This document shows positions 15,144-24,150 of a stretch of 64,000 bases of DNA, piece after piece. Position 1 is the first letter of the stretch. Each line of letters starts with the position of its first letter. The stretch spans positions 6,300,001 to 6,364,000 of the forward strand of contig NZ_CP018870.1 of the NCBI RefSeq assembly GCF_001941845.1, read 5' to 3'. Under the pieces are notes generated by a model that saw only the letters and a program-made list of their open reading frames with translations, did not search any database and was not told the DNA's origin. Source of the stretch: Streptomyces sp. TN58 (GTDB lineage Bacteria > Actinomycetota > Actinomycetes > Streptomycetales > Streptomycetaceae). The translations under genes and the position numbers were made by a program.

Positions 15144-16318
15144 CGACCAGCACCACCGGCACGGCCGGCACCACCAGCACCACGAGCACAGCACGTACAG
15201 GAACAAGAGGAGAGCCAGTGAACCCGGGGAACCCGGCTGTCGAGAACACGGATGCCACTGTGGGCACAGCCGGAAGGGGCGTGGAGAAGGCGGACACCGT
15301 CGCCCTCCTGGAACGCGGCCGTACGCTGTCGACCCCCGCGCTCCGCGACGCCGTGGACCGGCTCGCCGCGCCCATGGACACCGTCGCCGCCTACCACTTC
15401 GGGTGGATCGACGCCCACGGCCACCCGGCCGACGGCGACGGCGGCAAGGCCGTGCGCCCCGCCCTCGCCCTCCTCTCCGCCGAGGCCGCCGGCGCCGCAC
15501 CGGAGGTCGGCATCCCCGGCGCCGTCGCCGTCGAGCTCGTACACAACTTCTCGCTGCTCCACGACGACCTGATGGACGGCGACGAGCAGCGCCGCCACCG
15601 CGACACCGTCTGGAAGGTGCACGGGCCGGCCCTCGCGATCCTCGTCGGCGACGCCCTCTTCGCCCTCGCCAACGAGATCCTGCTGGAACTGGGCACCGTG
15701 GAGGCGGGCCGCGCGACCCGCCGGCTGACCACCGCCAGCCGCAAGCTCATCGACGGCCAGGCACAGGACATCTCCTACGAGCACCGCGAGCGCGTCAGCG
15801 TCGAGGAGTGCCTGGAGATGGAGGGCAACAAGACCGGCGCCCTCCTCGCCTGCGCGGTCTCCATCGGCGCGGTGCTCGGCGGCGCGGACGACCGCACGGC
15901 CGACAAGCTGGAGGAGTACGGCTACCACCTCGGCCTCGCCTTCCAGGCCGTCGACGACCTCCTCGGCATCTGGGGCGACCCGGAGTCCACCGGCAAGCAG
16001 ACCTGGAGCGACCTGCGCCAGCGCAAGAAGTCCCTGCCGGTCGTCGCCGCCCTCGCCGCAGGCGGTCCGGCCTCCGAACGGCTCGCCGAACTGCTCGCCG
16101 CCGACGCCAAGAGCAGCGACTTCGAGAACTTCTCGGAGGAGGAGTTCGCGGCCCGCGCGGCCCTCATCGAGGAGGCCGGCGGCCGCCAGTGGACCGCGGA
16201 CGAGGCACGCCGGCAGCACGCCGTCGCCATCCGCGCCCTGGACGACGTCGACATGCCGCAGCGGGTCCGCGAACAGCTCGTGGACCTCGCCGACTTCGTC
16301 GTCGTACGCAAGAGGTGA
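15140..16318 (+). CDS. Polyprenyl diphosphate synthase (probable FPP supply)
   Basis: A 392-residue trans-isoprenyl diphosphate synthase. The first Asp-rich motif is LLHDDLMDGDEQRR and the second is VDDLLGIWGD. An aromatic Phe lies five residues before the first Asp and the motif has no two-residue insertion, features associated with short-chain C15-C20 products, so it can plausibly supply farnesyl diphosphate to HpnD. Two starts have ribosome sites: ATG 15140 (GGAGG, overlapping the hpnE stop) and GTG 15218 (AAGAGGAGAG). The intervening residues are Thr/Ser-rich and probably disordered, so both forms could be functional. The longer one is annotated. Confidence 0.85.
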   Translation: MTTSTTGTAGTTSTTSTARTGTRGEPVNPGNPAVENTDATVGTAGRGVEKADTVALLERGRTLSTPALRDAVDRLAAPMDTVAAYHFGWIDAHGHPADGDGGKAVRPALALLSAEAAGAAPEVGIPGAVAVELVHNFSLLHDDLMDGDEQRRHRDTVWKVHGPALAILVGDALFALANEILLELGTVEAGRATRRLTTASRKLIDGQAQDISYEHRERVSVEECLEMEGNKTGALLACAVSIGAVLGGADDRTADKLEEYGYHLGLAFQAVDDLLGIWGDPESTGKQTWSDLRQRKKSLPVVAALAAGGPASERLAELLAADAKSSDFENFSEEEFAARAALIEEAGGRQWTADEARRQHAVAIRALDDVDMPQRVREQLVDLADFVVVRKR

Positions 16319-16353
16319 CCGCCACCCGACAGCGGATATGAATCGCGAGTCGC

Positions 16354-16391
16354 CGGCCGGCGCCCCCGCCTGAGCGTGCGGGCGCCGGCCG
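16354..16391 (+). terminator. Hairpin inside the hopanoid operon, ahead of shc
   Basis: A perfect 12-bp stem (CGGCCGGCGCCC and complement) encloses a 14-base loop in the only sizeable gap of the hopanoid operon. No T-run follows, so partial termination or RNA processing/stabilisation is more likely than full termination. It could set the level of shc, hpnG, hpnH and the aminotransferase relative to the squalene genes. Confidence 0.5.
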
Positions 16392-16437
16392 ACGGCAGAC
16401 CCCAGCACAGCACAGGACACTGTTCTAAGGGGAAGCC

Positions 16438-18663
16438 ATGACAGCGACGACCGACGGCAGCGCGGAGAGCGCCGGCGCCGGCAGCGAATCCACCCCGGGC
16501 GCCCCGCCGCCCGGCCCCGCCGGGGCGGCCGCCCCGCGGACCGAGTACGGGCTGCCGTGCCCGCCCCACCCGGCCGCCCAGGCCGGCCCCCCGCCCGGCG
16601 CCGGGCCCGCCCTGCCGGCCGCGGCCACCGGGCGGCTCGCCGCCCCGCCCGAACCGGGCCGGCGGACCGGCCCGCCGGCCGCCTACCGGCCGCCGGGGAA
16701 GCCCGGCGCGGGCCGGAAGGCGACGCAGGCGGACCTGCCCCGGCCGCCCGAAGGCAGCCCGCGCGAGGTGTACGAGGCCGCCGCGCGCGCCACCCTCCAC
16801 CTCCTGGACCGCCAGGACCCCGCGGGCTGGTGGAAGGGCGACCTGGAGACCAACGTAACCATGGACGCCGAGGACCTCCTGCTCCGGCAGTTCCTCGGCA
16901 TCCGGGACGAGGCCACCACCTACGCCGCCGCCCTCTTCATCCGCGGCGAGCAGCGCGAGGACGGCACCTGGGCCACCTTCCACGGCGGACCGCCCGAACT
17001 CTCCGCCACCATCGAGGCCTACGTCGCGCTGCGCCTCGCCGGGGACCCGGCCGACGCCCCGCACATGAGCCGCGCCTCGGCCTGGATCCGGGCGGGCGGC
17101 GGGATCGCCGCCGCCCGCGTCTTCACACGGATCTGGCTCGCCCTCTTCGGCTGGTGGAGCTGGGACCACCTGCCCGAACTCCCGCCCGAGCTGGTGTTCC
17201 TGCCGCCCTGGGTCCCCCTGAACATCTACGACTTCGGCTGCTGGGCCCGCCAGACGATCGTCCCGCTCACGGTGGTCTCCGCGCTGCGCCCGGTCCGCCC
17301 GGCCCCCTTCGCCCTCGACGAGCTCCACACCGACGCACGGGCCCCGTACCCCGCCACCCGTATGGCACCGCTGACCAGTTGGGACGGCGCCTTCCAGCGG
17401 ATGGACAGGGCCCTGCACGTCTACCGGCGGTTCGCGCCGCGCCGGCTGCGCAAGGCGGCCATGGACACCGCCGCCCGCTGGATCGTCGAACGGCAGGAGA
17501 ACGACGGCTGCTGGGGCGGGATCCAGCCACCCGCCGTGTACTCCGTCATCGCGCTGCACCTGCTCGGCTACGACCTCGGCCACCCGGTGATGCGCGCCGG
17601 CCTGGAATCCCTGGACCGCTTCGCGGTGCGCCGCGAGGACGGCGCCCGGATGATCGAGGCCTGCCAGTCCCCGGTGTGGGACACCTGCCTCGCCGCGATC
17701 GCACTGGCCGACGCCGGCGTGCGCCCCGACCATCCCGCGCTGGTCAGGGCCGCCGACTGGATGCTCGGCGAGGAGATCACCCGCACGGGCGACTGGGCGG
17801 TGCGCCGGCCCGGCCTCGCCCCGGGCGGCTGGGCGTTCGAGTTCCACAACGACACCTACCCGGACATCGACGACACCGCCGAGGTCGTCCTCGCCCTGCG
17901 CCGCATCAGGCACCCCGACCCGGTGCGGCTCGACGCGGCCATCGCCCGCGGCGTGTCCTGGACCCTCGGCATGCAGTCGAAGGACGGCGCCTGGGGCGCC
18001 TTCGACGCCGACAACACCAGCCCCCTCCCGAACAGGCTGCCCTTCTGCGACTTCGGTGAGGTCATCGACCCGCCGTCGGCCGACGTCACCGCCCACGTGG
18101 TGGAGATGCTCGCCTTCGAGGGCCGGGCGGGCGACGCCCGGACCCGGCGCGGCATCACCTGGCTGCTCGACGCACAGGAGCCGGACGGCAGCTGGTTCGG
18201 CCGCTGGGGCACCAACTACGTCTACGGCACCGGGTCGGTGGTGCCCGCCCTCACCGCGGCCGGCCTCGCCCCCGGACACCCCGCGGTCCGGCGCGCCGTG
18301 CGCTGGCTGGAATCCGTACAGAACGAGGACGGCGGCTGGGGGGAGGACCAGCGCTCCTACAAGGACCGGTCGTGGGCCGGCAGGGGCGCCTCCACCGCCT
18401 CGCAGACCGCCTGGGCGCTCATGGCCCTGCTCGCGGCCGGCGAGCGGGACGGCAGGGCCGTCGAACGCGGCATCGCCCACCTGGTCCGGACCCAGCACGA
18501 GGACGGCTCCTGGGACGAGCCGTACTTCACCGGCACCGGCTTCCCCTGGGACTTCTCCATCAACTACCACCTGTACCGGCAGGTGTTCCCGCTGACGGCC
18601 CTCGGCCGCTACCTGTACGGGGAGCCGTCGGCCCCGGCCGGTTCGGCCCCCGGGGGGCCCTGA
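16438..18663 (+). CDS. shc: Squalene-hopene cyclase
   Basis: A 741-residue class II triterpene cyclase that converts squalene to hopene at the membrane. The catalytic DxDD is DIDD at residues 476-479 within YPDIDDTAE. Several QW-type repeats are visible, for example QENDGCWGG, QSKDGAWGAF, QEPDGSWFGRWG and QNEDGGWGED, and the conserved tail PYFTGTGFPWDF is present. Residues about 1-110 are a Pro/Ala/Gly-rich extension before the first cyclase helix (EVYEAAARATLHLL), longer than in most relatives. ATG 16438 follows AAGGGGAAG. The stop overlaps the next start as TGATG. Confidence 0.97.
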   Translation: MTATTDGSAESAGAGSESTPGAPPPGPAGAAAPRTEYGLPCPPHPAAQAGPPPGAGPALPAAATGRLAAPPEPGRRTGPPAAYRPPGKPGAGRKATQADLPRPPEGSPREVYEAAARATLHLLDRQDPAGWWKGDLETNVTMDAEDLLLRQFLGIRDEATTYAAALFIRGEQREDGTWATFHGGPPELSATIEAYVALRLAGDPADAPHMSRASAWIRAGGGIAAARVFTRIWLALFGWWSWDHLPELPPELVFLPPWVPLNIYDFGCWARQTIVPLTVVSALRPVRPAPFALDELHTDARAPYPATRMAPLTSWDGAFQRMDRALHVYRRFAPRRLRKAAMDTAARWIVERQENDGCWGGIQPPAVYSVIALHLLGYDLGHPVMRAGLESLDRFAVRREDGARMIEACQSPVWDTCLAAIALADAGVRPDHPALVRAADWMLGEEITRTGDWAVRRPGLAPGGWAFEFHNDTYPDIDDTAEVVLALRRIRHPDPVRLDAAIARGVSWTLGMQSKDGAWGAFDADNTSPLPNRLPFCDFGEVIDPPSADVTAHVVEMLAFEGRAGDARTRRGITWLLDAQEPDGSWFGRWGTNYVYGTGSVVPALTAAGLAPGHPAVRRAVRWLESVQNEDGGWGEDQRSYKDRSWAGRGASTASQTAWALMALLAAGERDGRAVERGIAHLVRTQHEDGSWDEPYFTGTGFPWDFSINYHLYRQVFPLTALGRYLYGEPSAPAGSAPGGP

Positions 18664-19379
18664 TGCCCGCCTCCGGAGCGGACCGGGCCGCGCCGGCGGG
18701 CCCGCTGCTGGTCGCCTGCGCGCTGCGCATCGAGCAGATGGCGCTGCGCAGCGCGGGGCGGGCCCAGGCACCCGGCACGCGGGCGGGGCGGGGCCCCGCC
18801 TCCGGCACGCGCGGCCCCGACCGGGCTCCGGCCGGGGCGTACACCCTGCTGCGCACCGGGATGGGCCCCCGTGCGGCCGAACGCGCCGTCCGCCGGGCCC
18901 TGGAGCGGCCCGGGACGGACCGGGCGGCGGTCCTCGCCACCGGGTTCTGCGCCGGGCTCGTCCCCGGCATGAGCCCCGGCGACCTCGTCGTCGCCCAGGA
19001 GACCCGCGACCCGCGGGGGACCGTCCCCTGCACCGGGACCGACCTGCTCGCCGAGGCGCTGGCCCTGGCCGTCCCCGGCCGGACCGTACACACCGGCCCG
19101 CTGACCGGCTCCGACCACGTCGTCCGCGGCCAGGAGCGCGCGCAGCTGCGCGCCACGGGCGCCGTCGCGGTCGACATGGAGTCCGCGGCGACCCTCTGGG
19201 CCGCCGTCCGGGGCACCGAGCGCCCTGTTGCGGCCGTCCGGGTGATCGTGGACGCTCCGGAGCATGAGCTCGTCCGGATCGGCACGGTGCGCGGGGGAAT
19301 ATCGGCCTTCCGTGTCCTGCGTGCCGTACTTCCCGCGTTTTACGAATGGCACCGTTCTTCGCTGCTCCCCAGGAGGTGA
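18663..19379 (+). CDS. hpnG: Adenosylhopane nucleosidase/phosphorylase HpnG
   Basis: A 238-residue nucleoside-phosphorylase-fold protein. The family features seen are an N-terminal ACALRIEQMALRS stretch, the TGFCAGL substrate loop and the VAVDMESAA motif, whose Met-Glu pair binds the ribose in purine nucleoside phosphorylases. HpnG removes adenine from adenosylhopane to give ribosylhopane. An Arg/Gly/Pro-rich insertion at about 32-55 is unusual. The start codon overlaps the shc stop (TGATG). The next gene begins six bases after its stop codon. Confidence 0.88.
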   Translation: MPASGADRAAPAGPLLVACALRIEQMALRSAGRAQAPGTRAGRGPASGTRGPDRAPAGAYTLLRTGMGPRAAERAVRRALERPGTDRAAVLATGFCAGLVPGMSPGDLVVAQETRDPRGTVPCTGTDLLAEALALAVPGRTVHTGPLTGSDHVVRGQERAQLRATGAVAVDMESAATLWAAVRGTERPVAAVRVIVDAPEHELVRIGTVRGGISAFRVLRAVLPAFYEWHRSSLLPRR

Positions 19380-19384
19380 GCCAG

Positions 19385-20416
19385 ATGGCCATGCCGCTGC
19401 GCCAGACCGTCAGGGTCGGGACCTATCTGCTCGAACAGAAGCTCCGCAAGCGTGAGAAGTTCCCGCTGATCGTCGAGCTGGAGCCGCTCTACGCGTGCAA
19501 CCTGGCCTGTGAGGGGTGCGGGAAGATCCAGCACCCGGCAGGGGTGCTCAAGCAGCGCATGCCGGTGGCCCAGGCGGTCGGCGCCGTGCTGGAATCCGGT
19601 GCGCCCATGGTGTCCATCGCGGGCGGAGAGCCCTTGATGCACCCGCAGATCCACGAGATCGTGCGGCAGTTGGTCGCACGGCGGAAGTACGTCTTCCTCT
19701 GCACCAACGCCGTGCTGCTGCGCAAGAAGATCGAGAAGTTCACCCCCTCCCCGTACTTCGCGTTCGCGGTGCACATCGACGGCCTGCGCGAGCGCCACGA
19801 CGAGTCGGTGGCGAAGGAGGGGGTCTTCGACGAGGCGGTCGAGGCCATCAAGGAGGCGAAGAGGCGCGGATTCCGCGTCACCACGAACTCCACCTTCTTC
19901 AACACCGACACCCCGCAGACGATCATCGAGGTGCTCAACTTCCTCAATGACGACCTCCGGGTCGACGAAATGATGATCTCGCCCGCCTACGCCTACGAAA
20001 AGGCACCGGACCAGGAGCACTTCCTGGGCGTCGAGCAGACCCGTGACCTCTTCAGGAAGGCCTTCGCGGGCGGCAACCGGCGGCGCTGGAGGCTCAACCA
20101 CTCACCGCTCTTCCTGGACTTCCTGGAAGGAAAGGCCGATTTTCCCTGCACGGCCTGGGCCATTCCGAATTACTCCCTCTTCGGCTGGCAGCGCCCCTGC
20201 TACCTGATGAGCGACGGATACGTCCCCACCTACCGGGAACTCGTCGAGGAGACCGACTGGAACAAGTACGGCCGCGGCAAGGACCCCCGCTGCGCGAACT
20301 GCATGGCGCACTGCGGCTACGAGCCGACCGCCGTCCTCGCCACCATGGGCTCCCTGAAGGAATCCCTCCGGGCCGCCCGGGAGACCGTCGGAGGCAACCG
20401 GGACAGGTCGGCATGA
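19385..20416 (+). CDS. hpnH: Radical SAM adenosylhopane synthase HpnH
   Basis: A 343-residue radical SAM enzyme that joins the 5'-deoxyadenosyl group to hopene, giving adenosylhopane. The 4Fe-4S ligands are the three Cys of CNLACEGC (CxxxCxxC), followed by the GGE motif as IAGGEPLMHP. A C-terminal Cys pair in CANCMAHCGY may bind a second cluster or structural metal. ATG 19385 is chosen because AGGAGGTGAG lies directly upstream; an earlier in-frame ATG at 19346 lies inside hpnG. The stop overlaps the aminotransferase start as ATGA. Confidence 0.95.
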   Translation: MAMPLRQTVRVGTYLLEQKLRKREKFPLIVELEPLYACNLACEGCGKIQHPAGVLKQRMPVAQAVGAVLESGAPMVSIAGGEPLMHPQIHEIVRQLVARRKYVFLCTNAVLLRKKIEKFTPSPYFAFAVHIDGLRERHDESVAKEGVFDEAVEAIKEAKRRGFRVTTNSTFFNTDTPQTIIEVLNFLNDDLRVDEMMISPAYAYEKAPDQEHFLGVEQTRDLFRKAFAGGNRRRWRLNHSPLFLDFLEGKADFPCTAWAIPNYSLFGWQRPCYLMSDGYVPTYRELVEETDWNKYGRGKDPRCANCMAHCGYEPTAVLATMGSLKESLRAARETVGGNRDRSA

Positions 20417-21819
20417 GCCCGGCGGAAGAGGGGCGGGGCGCCGGTTTCGACCTCGGCGCCCTGCTGGCCGCGCGCGGGGCGGAGCGGTACGAGCTGCACG
20501 CCCGCCACCTCAACCACCAACTGCCCCGGATGCTGCGCACCATCGGCTTCGACAAGGTCTACGAGCGGGCCGAGGGAGCCCACTTCTGGGACGCCGACGG
20601 CAACGACTACCTCGACATGCTGGCCGGCTTCGGCGTGATGGGCCTGGGCCGCCACCACCCCGTCGTACGACAGGCCCTGCACGACGTCCTGGACGCCCAG
20701 CTCGCCGACCTCACCCGCTTCGACTGCCAGCCGCTGCCCGGGCTGCTCGCCGAGAAGCTGCTCTCGTACAGCCCGCACCTGGACCGGGTCTTCTTCGGCA
20801 ACAGCGGCACCGAGGCGGTCGAGGCGGCGCTGAAGTTCGCCCGCCACGCCACCGGGCGGCCCAGGATCCTCTACTGCGACCACGCCTTCCACGGGCTGAC
20901 CGCCGGCTCGCTGTCGGTCAACGGCGAGGCCGGGTTCCGGGACGGCTTCGCACCGCTGCTGCCGGACACCGGGATCGCGCTGGGGGATCTCGCCGCCCTG
21001 GAGCGCGAGCTGAAGCGCGGCGACGTCGCCGCCCTCGTCGTCGAGCCGATCCAGGGCAAGGGAGTCCTCGCCGCCCCGCCCGGCTTCCTGCCCGCCGCGC
21101 AGGAGCTGCTGCACCGGCACCGGGCGCTGCTGATCGCGGACGAGGTGCAGACGGGGCTCGGGCGCACCGGTGACTTCTACGCGTACCAGCACGAGCCGGG
21201 CGTGGAGCCCGACCTGGTGTGCGTGGCCAAGGCGCTGTCGGGCGGCTACGTGCCGGTCGGCGCGACCCTGGGCAAGGACTGGATCTTCAAGAAGGTCTAC
21301 TCGTCCATGGACCGGGTGCTCGTGCACTCCGCGAGCTTCGGGTCCAACGCGCAGGCGATGGCCGCCGGGCTGGCGGTGCTGTCCGTCATGGAGGACGAGC
21401 GCCTCGTGGAGCGGGCCCGGACGACGGGTGACCTGCTGCGCGGGCGGCTCGCCGCCCTGGTGGGCGAGTACGAGCTGCTGCACGAGGTGCGCGGGCGCGG
21501 GCTGATGATCGGCATCGAGTTCGGCCGGCCGTCCTCGCTGGGGCTGCGCAGCCGCTGGACGATGCTCCAGGCGGCCCGCAAGGGGCTCTTCGCGCAGATG
21601 GTCGTGGTGCCGCTGCTCCAGAGGCACCGGATCCTCACCCAGGTCTCGGGGGACCACCTGGAGGTGATCAAACTGATTCCGCCGCTGGTGCTGGACGAGC
21701 GGGACGTCGACCGGTTCGTCGGCGCCTTCCGCGAGGTCATGGACGAGGCGCACGGCGGTTCCGGCCTGATGTGGGAATTCGGCAGGACGCTGGTGAAGCA
21801 GGCCGTCGCGGCGCGCTGA
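20413..21819 (+). CDS. Hopanoid-associated class III aminotransferase (HpnO-like)
   Basis: A 468-residue PLP-dependent aminotransferase of the ornithine/acetylornithine class. PLP contacts are visible as GNSGTEAVEAALKFAR and DEVQTGLGRTG, and the Schiff-base Lys is in CVAKALSGG. In hopanoid clusters such enzymes form aminobacteriohopanetriol from ribosylhopane, and this is the expected role. It follows hpnH directly (ATGA overlap). In S. coelicolor, ispG and dxs stand between these two genes. The product has about 25 extra N-terminal residues before the canonical domain. A bidirectional hairpin lies between its stop and the convergent phosphatase gene. Confidence 0.88.
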   Translation: MSPAEEGRGAGFDLGALLAARGAERYELHARHLNHQLPRMLRTIGFDKVYERAEGAHFWDADGNDYLDMLAGFGVMGLGRHHPVVRQALHDVLDAQLADLTRFDCQPLPGLLAEKLLSYSPHLDRVFFGNSGTEAVEAALKFARHATGRPRILYCDHAFHGLTAGSLSVNGEAGFRDGFAPLLPDTGIALGDLAALERELKRGDVAALVVEPIQGKGVLAAPPGFLPAAQELLHRHRALLIADEVQTGLGRTGDFYAYQHEPGVEPDLVCVAKALSGGYVPVGATLGKDWIFKKVYSSMDRVLVHSASFGSNAQAMAAGLAVLSVMEDERLVERARTTGDLLRGRLAALVGEYELLHEVRGRGLMIGIEFGRPSSLGLRSRWTMLQAARKGLFAQMVVVPLLQRHRILTQVSGDHLEVIKLIPPLVLDERDVDRFVGAFREVMDEAHGGSGLMWEFGRTLVKQAVAAR

Positions 21820-21838
21820 CGGCCTGCCTCGCGGGTGT

Positions 21839-21858
21839 CCGGCGGTGTGCACCGCCGG
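21839..21858. terminator. Bidirectional hairpin between convergent genes
   Basis: CCGGCGGTG and CACCGCCGG form a perfect 9-bp stem around TG, in the 44-bp gap between the hopanoid aminotransferase and the leftward phosphatase. It probably terminates both. Confidence 0.6.
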
Positions 21859-21863
21859 GCGGA

Positions 21864-22655
21864 TCAGACCAGCAGCCGGTCCCGGAGCCGGTCGAGGGTC
21901 CCGGGCGCCAGCCCCAGGCCCTGCGCCAGGTACCGCTCCACCCCGCCCCAGACCTCGTCGATGGTGTCGAAGGCGGCGATCAGGTACTCGGCGCGGGCGT
22001 CGAAGAGCGGCGCGAGCAGCTCCATCACCTCGGGCGAGCGGGCCTCGGCCGAGGCGGAGCCGCGGCGGATCCGGTAGCGGCGGTGTGGGGCGTTGGACTC
22101 CAGGTAGTCCGCCACGATCGCCTCGCGTTCGACGCCGACCGCGAGCAGGGTGACGGCGACGGAGAGCCCCGCCCTGTCCTTGCCGGCCGCGCAGTGCAGG
22201 AGGGCGGGAACGCTGTCCTCGGCGATGGCGTGCAGAAGGCGGCTGTGCTCGGCGGTGCGGTCGCGGACGATCCGGCGGTAGGAGTCCGACATCCGGGCCG
22301 CCGCCCTGCCGTCGCCCAGGACGGAGCGGAGCTGTTCGAGGTCGCCGTCGCGGACCAGCCGCCAGAACTCCCGGCCGTCCGCCGGGTCCGAGAGCGGGAT
22401 GTTGACGTTCCGTACGCCGGGCAGGTCGACGTCCGGGCCCTCCAGCGCGTGGTCGGCGCCGTTGCGGAAGTCGAAGACGGTGTGCAGGCCGAGCGAAGCG
22501 AGGAATTCTGCATCGGTTTCGGTGGCATGCGCGAGATGTCCGCTTCGGAAGAGTCGTCCCGTCCCGACCGTTCGTCCATCAGAAGTGGGCAATCCGCCTA
22601 CATCGCGGAAATTGCGCACTCCGGTCAGCTCCGGCTCCTGTGTCTGCTGGGTCAA
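21864..22655 (-). CDS. Tyrosine-type protein/lipid phosphatase
   Basis: A 263-residue phosphatase of the Y_phosphatase3 group. The P-loop HCAAGKDRAG supplies the catalytic Cys and Arg in a C-x5-R arrangement. The N-terminal NFRDVGGLPT is the family hallmark. Relatives dephosphorylate phosphotyrosine or phosphoinositides; the substrate here is unknown. The start is a TTG at 22655 with GGAGGAG six bases upstream. It is convergent with the hopanoid operon and has about 290 bases of upstream DNA before the riboswitch of the next gene, with no other gene visible there. Confidence 0.85.
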   Translation of the reverse strand: MTQQTQEPELTGVRNFRDVGGLPTSDGRTVGTGRLFRSGHLAHATETDAEFLASLGLHTVFDFRNGADHALEGPDVDLPGVRNVNIPLSDPADGREFWRLVRDGDLEQLRSVLGDGRAAARMSDSYRRIVRDRTAEHSRLLHAIAEDSVPALLHCAAGKDRAGLSVAVTLLAVGVEREAIVADYLESNAPHRRYRIRRGSASAEARSPEVMELLAPLFDARAEYLIAAFDTIDEVWGGVERYLAQGLGLAPGTLDRLRDRLLV

Positions 22656-22947
22656 GGGAACTCCTCCGCCTGGTGTGGGGCCTCTGTCCGAATTGAGCTA
22701 CTTGGCGCCAACTTGCAATAACCGGAGGCGAGATCGGGCGCGTCCGGGGTGAGCCAGATCATACGGTGACCGTGAGTGCCTGATCGCCGAGGCCGAATGG
22801 CCCGGCGGGGGCGGCTGTTGGCTCGGCGGAATGGACAGAGGGTGACCGGAATTCCGGCGGTCCCTCATACCTGTGAATCCGTCAGGGAATTCGCGGCTTG
22901 TTCGGCATGCCCGCAAGGGATTACCTTCGCGATCGATCCGGGTGGAT

Positions 22948-23131
22948 CGCCGAATCCTGCCGCCGCCCGGAAACCGCACCCGAACCATTTCGCGCGGCAG
23001 GAGCGGGGGAACCAGGTAAGCCGCTGTTCCGGAGATCCTTTTCCGGTACGGCTCGGGGTGAAGCCGCACATGTCCCGTACACGTGCGGCCGGACATCTCC
23101 AGTCCGAACCCGACAGCTCACCTCGCAGGCG
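22948..23131 (+). ncRNA. c-di-AMP riboswitch (ydaO/yuaA type)
   Basis: The leader of the LysM/M23 peptidase gene matches the ydaO consensus at separated points: CGCCGAATCC at the 5' side, GAACCATTTCGCG and GGGGGAACCAGGTAA in the middle, GGGGTGAAGCCGCA, and finally CCGAACCCGACAGCTCACCT with GCAGGCG. The outer CGCC (22948) and GGCG (23128-23131) can pair as the P1 stem. In Streptomyces this class precedes genes for secreted wall hydrolases such as rpfA, and c-di-AMP binding normally switches them off. The ribosome site GGAGAGGAA begins within three bases of P1, so control of translation is possible as well as of transcription. An alternative structure was not computed. Confidence 0.85.
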
Positions 23132-23148
23132 CCGGAGAGGAATGCGCC

Positions 23149-24126
23149 ATGCCTGCAAAGGGTAAGCACCGCCGTCCCAAGTCCCTTTCGCTTTCCCGCG
23201 GATTCGCGGTCGCAGGCACCGGCGGCGCGGCCCTCGCCCTGCCGCTGACGGTCGCCGCAGGCGCCAACGCGGCCGTCGCCCCGGCGGCGGCACCCGCCGT
23301 CGCCCCCGCGGTGGCTCCGCAGGCGCCCGCCGCCCTCCAGGCCGCACCCGCCGCTCCCGCGGCCGCCGTGCAGGCCGCGCCGAGCGTCTACACAGTCGTC
23401 CCCGGCGACTGCCTCTCCCGGATCGCCGCCGAGCGCAACCTCTCCGGCGGCTGGCAGCGGTTGTACGCCGACAACCGCGAGGCGGTCGGCGCCGACCCGG
23501 ACCTGGTCCACCCCGGCCTGAAGCTGACCCTCGGAGCCCGCGGCCAGGCCGCCGCCCCGGTCCAGGCCGTCCCCGCGCCGCGCACCGCCCCCGAGGCCGC
23601 GCCGAAGGCGGCCCCGAAGGCGCCGAAGCCGGCCAAGCGCGCCGCCGCCCCCCAGACGCGGCAGGAGTCCGCCCCCGAGGCCCCCGCCCAGGCCCCCGCG
23701 CCCGCCGCGCAGCCAGCCGCCGCCGGATTCGTGGCCCCGGTCGGCGGTGGCGTCTCCACCCAGTACAAGGTCGCGGGTGCCATGTGGTCGTCGGGCTACC
23801 ACACCGGCGTCGACTTCATCGCCGCCATGGGCACCAGCGTCAAGGCCGTCGGTGCCGGCACCGTCGTCTCCGCCGGCTGGAGCGGCTCGTACGGCAACGA
23901 GGTCGTCATCCGGCACGCGGACGGCAAGTACTCGCAGTACGCCCACCTCTCCCAGCTCTCCGTCTCCTCCGGCCAGAGCGTCACCGCCGGGCAGAGCATC
24001 GGCCTCTCCGGCTCCACCGGCAACTCGACCGGCCCGCACCTGCACTTCGAGATCCGCACCAGCCCGTCCTACGGCTCGGACCTGGATCCCATCGCCTACC
24101 TCCGCTCGAAGGGCGCCAGCCTCTGA
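23149..24126 (+). CDS. Secreted LysM-M23 peptidoglycan endopeptidase
   Basis: A 325-residue exported hydrolase. A basic N-terminus (KGKHRRPKSLSLSR) leads into a hydrophobic Ala-rich signal sequence ending near ANA at about residue 42. A LysM-like domain, SVYTVVPGDCLSRIAAERNL onward, spans about 83-130. A long Ala/Pro/Lys linker follows. The M23 peptidase domain lies at about 205-325, with metal ligands in HTGVDF and HLHFE. It should cut peptide cross-links of peptidoglycan outside the cell. ATG 23149 follows GGAGAGGA. A c-di-AMP riboswitch lies immediately upstream and a strong terminator 24 bases after the stop. Confidence 0.92.
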   Translation: MPAKGKHRRPKSLSLSRGFAVAGTGGAALALPLTVAAGANAAVAPAAAPAVAPAVAPQAPAALQAAPAAPAAAVQAAPSVYTVVPGDCLSRIAAERNLSGGWQRLYADNREAVGADPDLVHPGLKLTLGARGQAAAPVQAVPAPRTAPEAAPKAAPKAPKPAKRAAAPQTRQESAPEAPAQAPAPAAQPAAAGFVAPVGGGVSTQYKVAGAMWSSGYHTGVDFIAAMGTSVKAVGAGTVVSAGWSGSYGNEVVIRHADGKYSQYAHLSQLSVSSGQSVTAGQSIGLSGSTGNSTGPHLHFEIRTSPSYGSDLDPIAYLRSKGASL

Positions 24127-24150
24127 CGGCACCGCCGGCGGAGCACGACG

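Noticed and set aside
11442..21819. The hopanoid cluster as a novel terpene pathway
   Set aside because: All principal enzymes match the known hpn/shc set; only gene content and accessory sequences differ.
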